NCBI RefSeq assembly: GCF_003460505.1
Contig: NZ_QTVG01000009.1
Coordinates: forward strand, 1-64,000
Origin: Eubacterium sp. AF36-5BH
GTDB taxonomy: Bacteria > Bacillota > Clostridia > Lachnospirales > Lachnospiraceae
Direction of reading: 5' to 3'
DNA length: 64,000 nt
The notes under the pieces are model-generated. The model searched no databases. It was not told where the DNA came from and worked only from the letters and a program-made list of their open reading frames with translations. How positions within the stretch are numbered: the stretch's first letter is position 1; each line of letters starts with the position of its first letter. The position numbers and the translations under genes are program-made. Below, one piece after another: positions 8,033 to 17,006 of this stretch.

Positions 8033-9070
8033 CTATATAGTTCTCTCTGGCGTATCGTAACGAAACTGTTCAGATTCTGATTTTCCATCGAGCCTTTTAT
8101 TAGGTGCATCCGATGCAATGGTAAGTTCCCTTTTATTTCTGTCGTAATGATATACTTCATTAGAAAGTCTTTCCTCAAGACTGACCTCATTCATATTAAC
8201 TTCATTTACCATTTCCTGTAGCTCACTTGCATCTTTTCCTTCAGCAGATACTGCAATAATTTCATGCACAGATGACGGGATAATATAGATATCTGAATCG
8301 AACTTTGCTGAGAGTTTATCAAGATTTTCGGGAAAAAGAATTTCAGCCGCACCGTTAATTTTTTCTCTGTTTGTCATAACATACATAGAAAGTTCATCAT
8401 CTCCTTTTGCTTCATTAAGCATCTCCATTGTTCCATCCATACTCATTTCTTGACCGACAGCCATTGCTTCTCCCATAATTATCTCACATATAATTTCTTC
8501 CATTGGTTTAATGGTTGCTGGAAGCAGTTTGGGTGTGTTTTTCATCGCAGTTTCATAAAGTTGCGCCTCGCTCATTTCCATTCTCGATGCCATTTCATTC
8601 GTTATTACGGCTGTTCCCATTCCTTCTTTGTCTATGCTTACGACAGATTTATATATAATTGAAAGATCTAGAAATTCCCTGTGTGGAATTCCTTTCAGAT
8701 ATTCCTCATTCTGTGCTGTATTTACAAGTGTAGCAACTACACTGTCTTTTAATCTTTCAATATCTATTTCATCACCTTTCATAATTTCCGGTACATATTC
8801 ATATCCTCTTTTTATTGTATCTGCCGCATGTCTGATTACATCATCAAGACTTTCTCCCTTCTTATACATTTCATAATAATTCTCAACATAAATCGTTGGT
8901 GAACCACCTGCTCTCCTGTTCTCTCCAGAAGGAAACAAATTTATCGCATCCTTTTCACAGTTCACCTTATACACCTTATGCTCCACTGCCTTGTAATTTT
9001 TGAATTCATCAGGCATATAGTCCATTAATTTTCCTTTAAATACTTCTTTGAATATTTCGTAATTCATCAT
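8033..9070 (-). CDS. DUF5688 family protein
   Basis: A 345-residue soluble protein. The pattern fits the DUF5688 family found on Firmicutes ICEs: an N-terminal segment with PTIYVENYYEMYKKGESL, a middle part with AVITNEMASRM, and a C-terminal region with IIPSSVHEIIAV followed by HYDRNKRELT. No enzymatic motif is evident and no function is known to me. AAGGAGG precedes the ATG at 9070. A hairpin separates it from the membrane-protein gene upstream, so it probably starts a transcription unit that runs through radC, the TOPRIM gene and on to mobA. Confidence 0.65.
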   Translation of the reverse strand: MMNYEIFKEVFKGKLMDYMPDEFKNYKAVEHKVYKVNCEKDAINLFPSGENRRAGGSPTIYVENYYEMYKKGESLDDVIRHAADTIKRGYEYVPEIMKGDEIDIERLKDSVVATLVNTAQNEEYLKGIPHREFLDLSIIYKSVVSIDKEGMGTAVITNEMASRMEMSEAQLYETAMKNTPKLLPATIKPMEEIICEIIMGEAMAVGQEMSMDGTMEMLNEAKGDDELSMYVMTNREKINGAAEILFPENLDKLSAKFDSDIYIIPSSVHEIIAVSAEGKDASELQEMVNEVNMNEVSLEERLSNEVYHYDRNKRELTIASDAPNKRLDGKSESEQFRYDTPERTI

Positions 9071-9094
9071 TTTAAAAATTCCTCCTTAAACTAA

Positions 9095-9134
9095 AATAAG
9101 GGAAAATGCGAACCGGCTCACATCTTCCCTTATT
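9095..9134 (-). terminator. Hairpin terminator after the 9.3-kb membrane protein
   Basis: AATAAGGGAA at 9095-9104 pairs perfectly with TTCCCTTATT at 9125-9134, with a partly paired interior. On the minus strand the stem ends TTATTTTAG. It separates the DUF5688 operon from the upstream cargo gene. On the plus strand the T-run is longer, so it could act in both directions. Confidence 0.55.
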
Positions 9135-9259
9135 TTTTTAACTTATCTTCTTTTTTCATTTTCTTTATATGCACCATTTATTTCAGTATATATGATTGTT
9201 ACATTCTCGAACAATTTGGTCACATCAAAAAACCTTAAAATTCTAAGATTTTATCATTT

Positions 9260-10108
9260 TCAAACTTGCACTTCCCATATTACTCCATCTGGAAATTCTG
9301 GGCTTTTTTCTACACAACGGCCTACTTTATAGTTTTGAATTTCAAGATGAACATAAGCTTCTCCTTCTTTATGCACTACAGTATCTGACATTGACATAAT
9401 GAATAATTCCATTTTTTCACGATAAGGCTCGTCAAGTCTATTATTAACATAGAACTCTACTTCGATGGCTTTTCCTAATTGAGATTCAAAAACTTCTTTA
9501 TCTGCATAAAAATATATACATTTTTTTTCAGATGGAGCCAAACCAATTTTTCGCGAAGTTGCACTTGTCATAGAATTTGTCCATTCAAAAGAACCATCTT
9601 TCGCAATTGCGCTGTTAAAACCAATAGTTTCATATCCTGAAGAAATATTAAAAAAAGTTAGTTTTAGTCCCCATGCTTCTTTTTCTGAATATTCTCCTAT
9701 TTGTATACTGAAATCATCTGGTCTCAAACTAGTCCTTTCAAAAGATTTAATTGGTGCACTCCATTCAGAAATAACAAAAGCTGGGCGTAAATCTAATCTC
9801 TGTCTTGTTATTTCTAATTGAAGAAGCTGTTCTGATATTTCATTCGCTTTTTTAGCTATATTAGATGCATCTACTGACATCTTATTTGCATCTTCAGCAA
9901 TATTGTTAGCTTTGTTCGTTTGCCATATGGCTACAAGAGCAATAATAATCGTTGGTATTGCTGCAATACCATTTCCCATATAATCCAAGATTCCATCTGC
10001 GGATAGTTCTGAAGTCATAGATGGTGAAAAAACATGAATTGTAATAGGTGTTATTACCATAGTTAATACAGTAATCACTATAAATATTGTCCATAATATC
10101 TTTTTCAT
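9260..10108 (-). CDS. Hypothetical membrane protein (ICE cargo)
   Basis: About 282 residues. Two hydrophobic segments (residues about 3-23 and 48-63) are followed by a repeated Ala-Asn/Asp helical stretch (NNIAEDANKMSVDASNIAKK) and a C-terminal beta-rich domain of about 170 residues with no motif I recognise. The layout suggests an inner membrane anchor, a short coiled coil and a soluble sensor or effector domain. The ATG at 10108 has GGAG 7 bases upstream; an ATG two codons earlier is too close to it. It is flanked by the sortase gene and a hairpin, so it looks like an independent cargo gene. Its function is unknown. Confidence 0.6.
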   Translation of the reverse strand: MKKILWTIFIVITVLTMVITPITIHVFSPSMTSELSADGILDYMGNGIAAIPTIIIALVAIWQTNKANNIAEDANKMSVDASNIAKKANEISEQLLQLEITRQRLDLRPAFVISEWSAPIKSFERTSLRPDDFSIQIGEYSEKEAWGLKLTFFNISSGYETIGFNSAIAKDGSFEWTNSMTSATSRKIGLAPSEKKCIYFYADKEVFESQLGKAIEVEFYVNNRLDEPYREKMELFIMSMSDTVVHKEGEAYVHLEIQNYKVGRCVEKSPEFPDGVIWEVQV

Positions 10109-10160
10109 AATCATTCTCCAAGTTATTTTTAATAATTATAGCAAATCCGTATCACTAATT

Positions 10161-10889
10161 CTACCTATTCACTCCCCAAATTACAAACCTATAATCATTT
10201 CCCCTACTATTATCACAAGTAGAAAGTGTTATCATTTTCTCTCCATACTTTGGTGTAATCCCCATATCATATAAACTATACTGTTTTACCTTATCTACAA
10301 ACTCATCATAATCATTTTCATCCTGTGCCATAATAAACTTCCAGTATGGGAACTCGTACTTATTAACACTAATAACAGCAAATATTTCATACTTACTCTT
10401 CTCTCTAATTGTAAAATAAATCTTCTTATGCTTCTGATAAAAACCTTCATCTTTATACTGCGTCAATGCTCCAAACATTCTGCCGCCATTGATGTTATGA
10501 CCGTAAATTATCAAATTGTCCGACTTCTCTAAATCACAATACGCTGACAGATAAGGAGTACCATAAAAGCTGTAATTCCTGTCAATGTCATGATTCAGAT
10601 AAAAGTCCGGATTATTTTTTGACTGCATCACCGGATAACTGATTGTTGTATCAGGGATTTCCAGATATCCTATCACATCACTGTTTCTTTTCTTTAGCTT
10701 GCTAAGAATGTCATCATCTGATCTTTCCACCACTTTCTGAATATCATTAAAAGTCCTTTCTTCCGCATAATCCTCTTTTAACAGCTTTACAGCCATTCCG
10801 GCTGTGATAACCAGAATGGCTGCTACAAATAAAAAGACTATTACTTTAAGAATCGATTTCTTACTCTTCATCCTTTCTCTTCTTTCCAT
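10161..10889 (-). CDS. Class B sortase
   Basis: A 242-residue membrane-anchored transpeptidase that cleaves a C-terminal sorting motif and joins the protein to cell wall or to another pilin subunit. An N-terminal membrane segment covers residues 13-33. The catalytic residues are visible as the His in YGHNINGG, the Cys in TLSTC and the Arg in YRFVIWG, the class B pattern. The start overlaps the end of the adhesin gene by 29 bases, which makes the adhesin its likely substrate. The ATG at 10889 lacks a clear ribosome site and an ATG at 10871 is an alternative, both consistent with coupling to the adhesin. Confidence 0.9.
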   Translation of the reverse strand: MERRERMKSKKSILKVIVFLFVAAILVITAGMAVKLLKEDYAEERTFNDIQKVVERSDDDILSKLKKRNSDVIGYLEIPDTTISYPVMQSKNNPDFYLNHDIDRNYSFYGTPYLSAYCDLEKSDNLIIYGHNINGGRMFGALTQYKDEGFYQKHKKIYFTIREKSKYEIFAVISVNKYEFPYWKFIMAQDENDYDEFVDKVKQYSLYDMGITPKYGEKMITLSTCDNSRGNDYRFVIWGVNR

Positions 10890-13800
10890 GATTTACTCTA
10901 ATACAAGAGTAAGTTGTAAGTCCACCAAGCATTGCAAGTAAAGCAAATAAGATTCCATATCTGCCTGCTCCAGTCTGTGGTGTATTCGGCACTTCAGGAA
11001 TACGCTCATCCACTGCCTTTACCTTCCGTACTTTTCCTGTATCCTTAACAGTAATCTTTACATCCTTTGCTTTCTTATAATGCTCCGGCACCTTTGATTC
11101 TACAAACGTATATGTTTCTCCTGCCTTTAAGATACCATCAATCATAACTGCCTTATCAGTAGTCGTAAACTCATATACCTTTTTACCCTTACTGTCTAAT
11201 ACCTTATACTTTGCACCCGGCAACATCTTCTTTGTATCTGATGCAATCTTTGAAAACTCAATCTTTGTTGTGTCATCTTTCATTGACACTCCCTGAACTT
11301 TTCCTGTATCAGCAATGGTAAATTCCACACTGTCAGCAGTTACAAAACCATCTGCTGGTCTCTTCTCCGTCATGACATATGTTTTTCCTACAACATACTT
11401 ACCTTCTGTCATATGCTTATGCTTTGTTGATGTCCACTGGTCCATAACCTTACCTGTGTCCTTATCAGTTACTTCCAAGTCACATCCCGGTACTTCCTTT
11501 TCGCCTGTAATGTCTGTCTTTGAAAATTCCACCTTTGTGGTATCATCATACATCACAACCTTATTGTTATTACTGTTAACGTAATTTCCGTTTTCATCCA
11601 TAACAGAAACTTTCGTTGTAACTTCTCCCTCATCATTTACCATTTTGTCTAGTCTGAACTTGATGTCAGATGCAGTTACATAACCGTCTGCCGGCTTTCT
11701 TTCAGATAAAGTATATTCCATGCCATGCAGCAGACCATTAACAATAATATTTCCCTTTTCGTCAACAGATGCAGCTAAGTTCTCATATCCAAGTTCTTCC
11801 GCTTTTTCAGTAATTATCACAGACTCTGAGTCACCTGATATCCAGCTTACGATATCATTTCCATCTTTATCCGATACTACTAAATGACAGTCAGAAAGTT
11901 CAACACTTGATGCAATCATCATCTTATCAATTTCAACTTCTGTCTGAGTGTTTTCCATAACTGCCTCTGCTTTAATAACTTTTGTATCCTGATCCTTATA
12001 TTCCACATGAACGAATATTGGTTCTTCATCAATAAAGTAACTGTCAGAGATTGATTCTTCAAGGAAAAAGTAATCGCCTGAATTTAATCCTGCATTTACA
12101 TCATCCAAAACTTCTTCATCTTTTGTTTCTGTTTCATCTTCACCGGTCACAGTTTCGGTTGTTGTTTCACCTTCAGCTTTTTCTTTTGCTGCTTCACCTG
12201 TAACCGCTTCTGTCTGCTTTTCTACATTTTCATCTGTTACTGTAGTTTTTTCTGTCACATTACTAGTCCCTGCTGTAGGTGTTTCTCCTTCAACATTTGC
12301 TTTTTGATATCCTTCTGACATCAGTGGCACGGAAAATGGTACTTTTGCAATACCGTTTTCATCTGTGATTACAGTGGCAATCTTTTCTCCTGCATTAACT
12401 ATAACATTTCCGTTTCTGTCATAGATATTATCTTTGGAATAGAATCCAAACACTGTACCTGGCACTGCCTTTTCTGATTTGCTGTCTTTCTTTATGATAG
12501 AAATATAAGTCTTTGGAAGTTCGTTTTTAACTTTTAAGATACCATTATCCGTATTTCCTGAAATGTCATACACATACTTCTCTGTCTGGCTGTTCCACTT
12601 AAACTCTAAATCCCATGAATTTACTTCTGGTAACACATATCCATATATTGTGTTTATCTCTTTTAATTCATATTTTCCAAGTGGAAGATTCATTGTTACA
12701 TTACCTGTTTCCTTATCTACTGTATAGGAACATATGCCATTGCAGTCTTTTGTAAACTCTGCACCCTTTCCTGTGGTAATGGTTGCAACTTTTTCTCCAG
12801 CATCAAACCAGTTTGTACCCTGATTATCCTGTGTTACAATGTCTTCCTTTGCATAAAGTTCAAATACAACATCATTAAGAAAAATATCTTCATAAGTAAA
12901 CTCTTTATTATTTAAGATATTTCCTTCAATGCTGTTATCCAACACATCTGTTGTTTTGATTTCCTCAAATCCAGCTACGCTCGGACCTGTCTTTTCAACG
13001 GTAAACTTACCATAAGTTTCATTGTTGAAATATTCACATTCAGCATACTTGTACTCATTACCTTCTGCATCCACTGCTGTCTTATAAGATTTGTTTGTAA
13101 TCTTAATATCAACAAACTTATTCTCATTGTAAGTACCTTCCGGTCCCTGTACTTCACGGATTCTGTATAATCCTGCTGCAAGCGGCTTATATGTGATAAT
13201 CTCACCGCTCTCATCCGTTACAAACTTATCTACAGTTTCAATCTTATTACCATTGCTGTAAGACTGTTTTACGATGGTTTCCTTTCCGTTTTCATCTACT
13301 TTAAAAATCTGATATGTTGTACCTGCCTTTAAGACAGTTTTCTTTGTCTGTACATCCTTTTTCACAACTTTCAAGTATGCTGTAAATGACGGATTGTTTA
13401 AGATATACTTGTATGTCTTACCGTTTTCTTTCACATCAACATAGAAGTCTGAAACATACTCTGTTTCGTCTGCACCTTTTACCTGATGAACAATATAAGT
13501 TCCATAAGGTAAATCCTTGCTCTTGGCATAACCATAAGCATCTGTCTTGAGATAATCTTTCTCTGTAGCTTTTGCCTTATTGTAACTTCCTGCACTTGCA
13601 AGATAAATCTGGAATTCTGCATTTATTTCCGGCTTTGTAATACCAACAGCACCGTTTGTCATAATCTTAGTGATGTCCACATTTCCTTTAATTACATCTT
13701 CGCCTAATTCCTGTTTTGTTTTTGCACTGTTGTACTCTGCTGTATACTGCTTTCCATCCTCATGAATTTTATAAACCTTATCATTTTTAAGGTAGCCTGT

Positions 13801-15246
13801 CGGCGGAGTGATTTCCTTTAAATAATAGTCAAAACCACATCTTACATAATCCGTCTCAAACTGATTATTTTTATCAGTCATATATTTTTTCATCAGTTTT
13901 GTACAGCCTGCATCTTCATACATTCCATACACTGCCCCTTCCAATGTTGCGTCACCCTGAGCCACGTTTCCCGTCTCATTATCAATTTTTAGTGCGGTAA
14001 GTTTAACCTTTTTATACTTATTTGTTACCGAAAGTTGATATGCTTTTGCATAATTACCTTTACCATTAACTGTATCCGGCCATACTCCTTCAACCTTTGT
14101 CCAACTTTTATCAGACTTGATTGTAACTGTTATGCCTTCCGCAATGGAACCATTGGCAATGATATTATTATTGTTTGTGTTGACTTCTCTCAAAATATAT
14201 TTGTTGTTAACTTCTTTAAGCTGCTTCTCTAAATCTTTTTCTGCAAGTTCTTCTGCTCCCTCTTTTGTCAAATTGTTTGCATACTTGTATCCTTTGCTTT
14301 TTAAGTCATCTTTTACTTTTATCTTGTCATCTGTTGACATTTTCTCTAAATCACTATCACTGTAGTAATAGTAATCTTCTGACTGTAACTGATAATCAAA
14401 CTTAAAAGTTATTCTTCCGTTTTTGTCTGTCAATACATCAGCAACAAACTTTGTATCATCATCGTCTACATCGCCACTTTCAGCATCACCCCATCCATTA
14501 TACTTATATGAATAGAGTTCTTTAACATTTTTTGCCTCCAATGTAAACTCTACCTGTGACAAAGGCTTTCCATCTTCATCCGTCTTATCAAGCGTAATTC
14601 TCTGTCTGTATCTTAATTTTTTATCAATACAGTCCGGCTCTACTTCTTCATCTCCGGATGTTACCTGCATAAGTCTTTGAACATACTTTTCATCAGCTTT
14701 TCCTGAATATTTCCACTGAATAACATCACAATATACAGTTGCATCCCCTCCAAAAATATCTGAATACAGGTTATTACCTGAATAATATCCAGTATTTTTC
14801 TTTACCTGACTGATAATGTCTTTCAATCCGCTTTCGCTTGTAATACCTTCTTCGACACCCCATATCAAGCACTGTGCATATACCCATGCCATTGTAGATG
14901 ATTTCTTTGTTACAGCATACCAATATCCAATCTGTGCTTTTAAGGCTGTTACTTTATTCTTGCTGTCACTTGATAATCTTTCCTCACTTGACTCATAAAC
15001 GTAACCTGTGTGACACGATTTTCCTAAATCCAGACAAAAAGCTGCTTTACCATTGACTTTTGTTTTTAACCATATACCACTTTCACTCTTATTTCCTATA
15101 TTTACCGTTCCAAGATTTCCTAAGTTAGAAAGGGATGCCGATCCCTGTGCCGCCATAACGTATACCTGACTTTGTGGCATTACTGTTATAATCATAAGCA
15201 ACGCAAGAACTACTGATAAAATTCTTTTAATTCTTAATCTCTTCAT
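10861..15246 (-). CDS. Cna-B/SpaA-type surface adhesin with thioester domain and sortase signal
   Basis: A 1461-residue surface protein. It has a signal peptide (about 1-33), then a region fitting a thioester domain: Cys71 in AAFCLDLGK and Gln125 in YAQCLIWG can form the internal thioester used for covalent host binding. Seven or eight Cna-B/SpaA repeats follow (cores such as FSKTDITGEKEVPG and IIKKDSKSEKAVPG), with isopeptide-type Lys and Glu positions. An acidic Thr/Glu-rich insertion lies between two repeats. The end is NTPQTG, a hydrophobic stretch and KKRKDEE. The ATG at 15246 is preceded by GAGG; an upstream TTG lies inside a terminator and is rejected. The gene is co-transcribed with the overlapping sortase. 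Confidence 0.9.
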   Translation of the reverse strand: MKRLRIKRILSVVLALLMIITVMPQSQVYVMAAQGSASLSNLGNLGTVNIGNKSESGIWLKTKVNGKAAFCLDLGKSCHTGYVYESSEERLSSDSKNKVTALKAQIGYWYAVTKKSSTMAWVYAQCLIWGVEEGITSESGLKDIISQVKKNTGYYSGNNLYSDIFGGDATVYCDVIQWKYSGKADEKYVQRLMQVTSGDEEVEPDCIDKKLRYRQRITLDKTDEDGKPLSQVEFTLEAKNVKELYSYKYNGWGDAESGDVDDDDTKFVADVLTDKNGRITFKFDYQLQSEDYYYYSDSDLEKMSTDDKIKVKDDLKSKGYKYANNLTKEGAEELAEKDLEKQLKEVNNKYILREVNTNNNNIIANGSIAEGITVTIKSDKSWTKVEGVWPDTVNGKGNYAKAYQLSVTNKYKKVKLTALKIDNETGNVAQGDATLEGAVYGMYEDAGCTKLMKKYMTDKNNQFETDYVRCGFDYYLKEITPPTGYLKNDKVYKIHEDGKQYTAEYNSAKTKQELGEDVIKGNVDITKIMTNGAVGITKPEINAEFQIYLASAGSYNKAKATEKDYLKTDAYGYAKSKDLPYGTYIVHQVKGADETEYVSDFYVDVKENGKTYKYILNNPSFTAYLKVVKKDVQTKKTVLKAGTTYQIFKVDENGKETIVKQSYSNGNKIETVDKFVTDESGEIITYKPLAAGLYRIREVQGPEGTYNENKFVDIKITNKSYKTAVDAEGNEYKYAECEYFNNETYGKFTVEKTGPSVAGFEEIKTTDVLDNSIEGNILNNKEFTYEDIFLNDVVFELYAKEDIVTQDNQGTNWFDAGEKVATITTGKGAEFTKDCNGICSYTVDKETGNVTMNLPLGKYELKEINTIYGYVLPEVNSWDLEFKWNSQTEKYVYDISGNTDNGILKVKNELPKTYISIIKKDSKSEKAVPGTVFGFYSKDNIYDRNGNVIVNAGEKIATVITDENGIAKVPFSVPLMSEGYQKANVEGETPTAGTSNVTEKTTVTDENVEKQTEAVTGEAAKEKAEGETTTETVTGEDETETKDEEVLDDVNAGLNSGDYFFLEESISDSYFIDEEPIFVHVEYKDQDTKVIKAEAVMENTQTEVEIDKMMIASSVELSDCHLVVSDKDGNDIVSWISGDSESVIITEKAEELGYENLAASVDEKGNIIVNGLLHGMEYTLSERKPADGYVTASDIKFRLDKMVNDEGEVTTKVSVMDENGNYVNSNNNKVVMYDDTTKVEFSKTDITGEKEVPGCDLEVTDKDTGKVMDQWTSTKHKHMTEGKYVVGKTYVMTEKRPADGFVTADSVEFTIADTGKVQGVSMKDDTTKIEFSKIASDTKKMLPGAKYKVLDSKGKKVYEFTTTDKAVMIDGILKAGETYTFVESKVPEHYKKAKDVKITVKDTGKVRKVKAVDERIPEVPNTPQTGAGRYGILFALLAMLGGLTTYSCIRVNHGKKRKDEE

Positions 15247-15266
15247 TCTAATAATCCTCAATTTTC

Positions 15267-15301
15267 TAAAAAAAGGACTATTACCACTTGGCAATAATCC
15301 T
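15267..15301 (-). terminator. Rho-independent terminator after the CAP-domain gene
   Basis: A 12-bp stem with two mismatches (15274-15285 with 15290-15301) and a four-base loop is followed on the minus strand by seven Ts. It separates the CAP-domain gene from the adhesin-sortase pair. Confidence 0.85.
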
Positions 15302-15319
15302 TTATTCTAATCTGCTATT

Positions 15320-16219
15320 CTATTTTGATAGTTTTACTTTTCCATACTTGTCATTAAACTCCACAAGTTCTTCTGACGCATACTCTTCAAATACTGCAAC
15401 CCAGTACCAGCACTCCCCAGAATAATATGCTGCAATTGCCCCAGTCTTCCACTTTTCATTTTTAAGTGCATTATAATGACCACTGCTGTTCTTCCATCCG
15501 TTCATGGCTTTCTTTGGTGTTTCATAACCACTTGCTATATTTTCCCCACCAAATCTTACACCATCATAACCATTTCCAAAGTAATTACAAACTGTTGTAG
15601 TGTCATGCCTATAATCTTTAGAAATCTGTTTTGCTCGAATTTTACATATTTTATACAGATTTTCATTCCACTTAATTTCAGATACACCTGAATGCTTTCT
15701 TAATTTATTCTGTATAATGAATGCTTCCTCTGCAGCAAATCTGTCCATCTTTTCAGGCTCAACTGGATTATAGTATTTATCCGTCTTAATTACATAGTAA
15801 TCTTTCTTCGGCTTTATCACAAACTTCTTTGACCATTTAGAATAAGCTTTGTTCCTATAACTTCTGATACGAATTTTATAGGTAACTCCCTTATCCACGT
15901 TTGTTAGAAGATACTGTGGTTTCTTTACCGTTTTCTTACGGATACACACCCATTTTGCTCTGACCGGTGAATATCTGTAAACTTCTGCCTGATATTTCTT
16001 GAATTTCTTATCTGTCTTCCAACTTATCATAATGCCTTTTTTGTATCTAATTTTTGAAAGTTTATCAGCAGATAACCAACTTTTATAAGTTCCTGTTACC
16101 TCTTTCTTCTTAATGTTTTTGATTAAAGTTCCCTCAACCTGTACTTCCCCAATTAAATCACTACATAACAAAACTACAACTAAAAGTAAAACTATTATGT
16201 GTTTTATTTTCTTTTTCAT
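15320..16219 (-). CDS. Secreted CAP (SCP)-domain protein
   Basis: A 299-residue secreted protein. A signal peptide (KKIKHIIVLLLVVVLL) is followed by a basic beta-rich region resembling a fibronectin III fold (about residues 60-135). A C-terminal CAP domain has the HDT segment in place of the usual first metal-site motif, then GGENIASGY and the signature GWKNSSGHYNAL. CAP proteins of bacteria are secreted and poorly understood; roles in cell-surface and host contact have been proposed. The ATG at 16219 has AGGT upstream. Together with the adhesin and sortase it forms a surface-protein cargo block. Confidence 0.85.
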   Translation of the reverse strand: MKKKIKHIIVLLLVVVLLCSDLIGEVQVEGTLIKNIKKKEVTGTYKSWLSADKLSKIRYKKGIMISWKTDKKFKKYQAEVYRYSPVRAKWVCIRKKTVKKPQYLLTNVDKGVTYKIRIRSYRNKAYSKWSKKFVIKPKKDYYVIKTDKYYNPVEPEKMDRFAAEEAFIIQNKLRKHSGVSEIKWNENLYKICKIRAKQISKDYRHDTTTVCNYFGNGYDGVRFGGENIASGYETPKKAMNGWKNSSGHYNALKNEKWKTGAIAAYYSGECWYWVAVFEEYASEELVEFNDKYGKVKLSK

Positions 16220-16274
16220 CAATACCTACCCTTCCATAAGATGGACAGGCCTCCGTGTTATACCTAATCCGCTC

Positions 16275-16343
16275 TTATTTCTGCGAATTCATTTCAGTTA
16301 CAACACGAGATGATAAAATTGGTTCATCCCGTATTCTGTTCAT
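16275..16343 (-). CDS. 22-codon ORF with a perfect Shine-Dalgarno
   Basis: The sequence AAGGAGGT stands 5 bases before an ATG at 16343. It opens a 22-codon frame (MNRIRDEPILSSRVVTEM and four more residues). The peptide is polar and I do not recognise it. It may be a translated leader that controls the CAP-domain gene starting 56 bases downstream, or a short peptide in its own right. The ribosome site is as good as any in the window. Confidence 0.35.
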   Translation of the reverse strand: MNRIRDEPILSSRVVTEMNSQK

Positions 16344-16385
16344 TTTTACCTCCTTGATTATACTATAAGTTACTTAACTTTACAT

Positions 16386-16565
16386 TCATTTTCTGTGTCC
16401 TATAAGCATCACGGCAAGAAACATCTTTAATACCACTTCACAGATAAGAAATAATATGTTTATTATTGCAAGAAGCATCTGCATAATTGTTATAACTGTT
16501 TTTCCTACTATCTTTATCCCTGCCGTTCCATAATATCTGATTCCATATAAAATATTTCCTGCCAT
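16386..16565 (-). CDS. Small hydrophobic protein, 59 aa
   Basis: A 59-residue frame with AGGAGGT 7 bases before the ATG at 16565. Residues 23-56 are strongly hydrophobic and would make one long or two short membrane segments; the N-terminus MAGNILYGIRYYGTAG and the end GHRK are polar. It sits 9 bases after the ParR-like gene, clearly in its operon. Small membrane proteins are usual in this ICE class, but I cannot assign a family. Confidence 0.6.
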   Translation of the reverse strand: MAGNILYGIRYYGTAGIKIVGKTVITIMQMLLAIINILFLICEVVLKMFLAVMLIGHRK

Positions 16566-16574
16566 GTGTACCTC

Positions 16575-17006
16575 CTATTCTCCCCACATTTCTGCAAGTC
16601 CAAGCAGTGTGGTATTTTCGTTTAAATCATCATTGTCTTTATCAATAGTTTTCAAATTGTCTGCTACAATTCCTTTTGCCATATTACCGCTGAAATTTCC
16701 AAGAATAGAGATCATTTCTTTCTGTACTTCTTTCACAACTTCATTTTTAATGTTTTCTTTTAATAACTCCAGTTCACCTTTTGTAACATATGTATTCATC
16801 TTCTGCTTCTTTATATTTTCACTGTTGGTCATTGTATCATTTTCCAATGCGTTGATATAATACTCCAAAGCATCCGCAATAAACTGGTTCTTTGAACGGT
16901 ACACATCTTTATTCAGGTCTGACAAAATCTCATTAATTCTTATGTGGATTGGATTTCTTCTACTCAGCCTGAAATTGTGATACATTCCGTCGTCATTTCT
17001 AGCCAT
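16575..17006 (-). CDS. ParR-like ribbon-helix-helix protein
   Basis: A 143-residue protein whose N-terminus (FRLSRRNPIHIRINEILSDL, then NQFIADALEYYINAL) has the ribbon-helix-helix pattern of centromere-binding adaptors. The C-terminal half is charged and flexible, as in ParR, where it contacts the filament end. It overlaps the end of the actin-like gene by 8 bases. Together the pair would segregate the element when it is excised and circular. The assignment rests on the fold pattern and the neighbour; the centromere is not identified. Confidence 0.65.
   Translation of the reverse strand: MARNDDGMYHNFRLSRRNPIHIRINEILSDLNKDVYRSKNQFIADALEYYINALENDTMTNSENIKKQKMNTYVTKGELELLKENIKNEVVKEVQKEMISILGNFSGNMAKGIVADNLKTIDKDNDDLNENTTLLGLAEMWGE

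Noticed and set aside
15246..15294. TTG start of the adhesin 16 codons upstream
   Set aside because: It lies inside the terminator of the CAP-domain gene; the ATG at 15246 has a ribosome site and starts a proper signal peptide.
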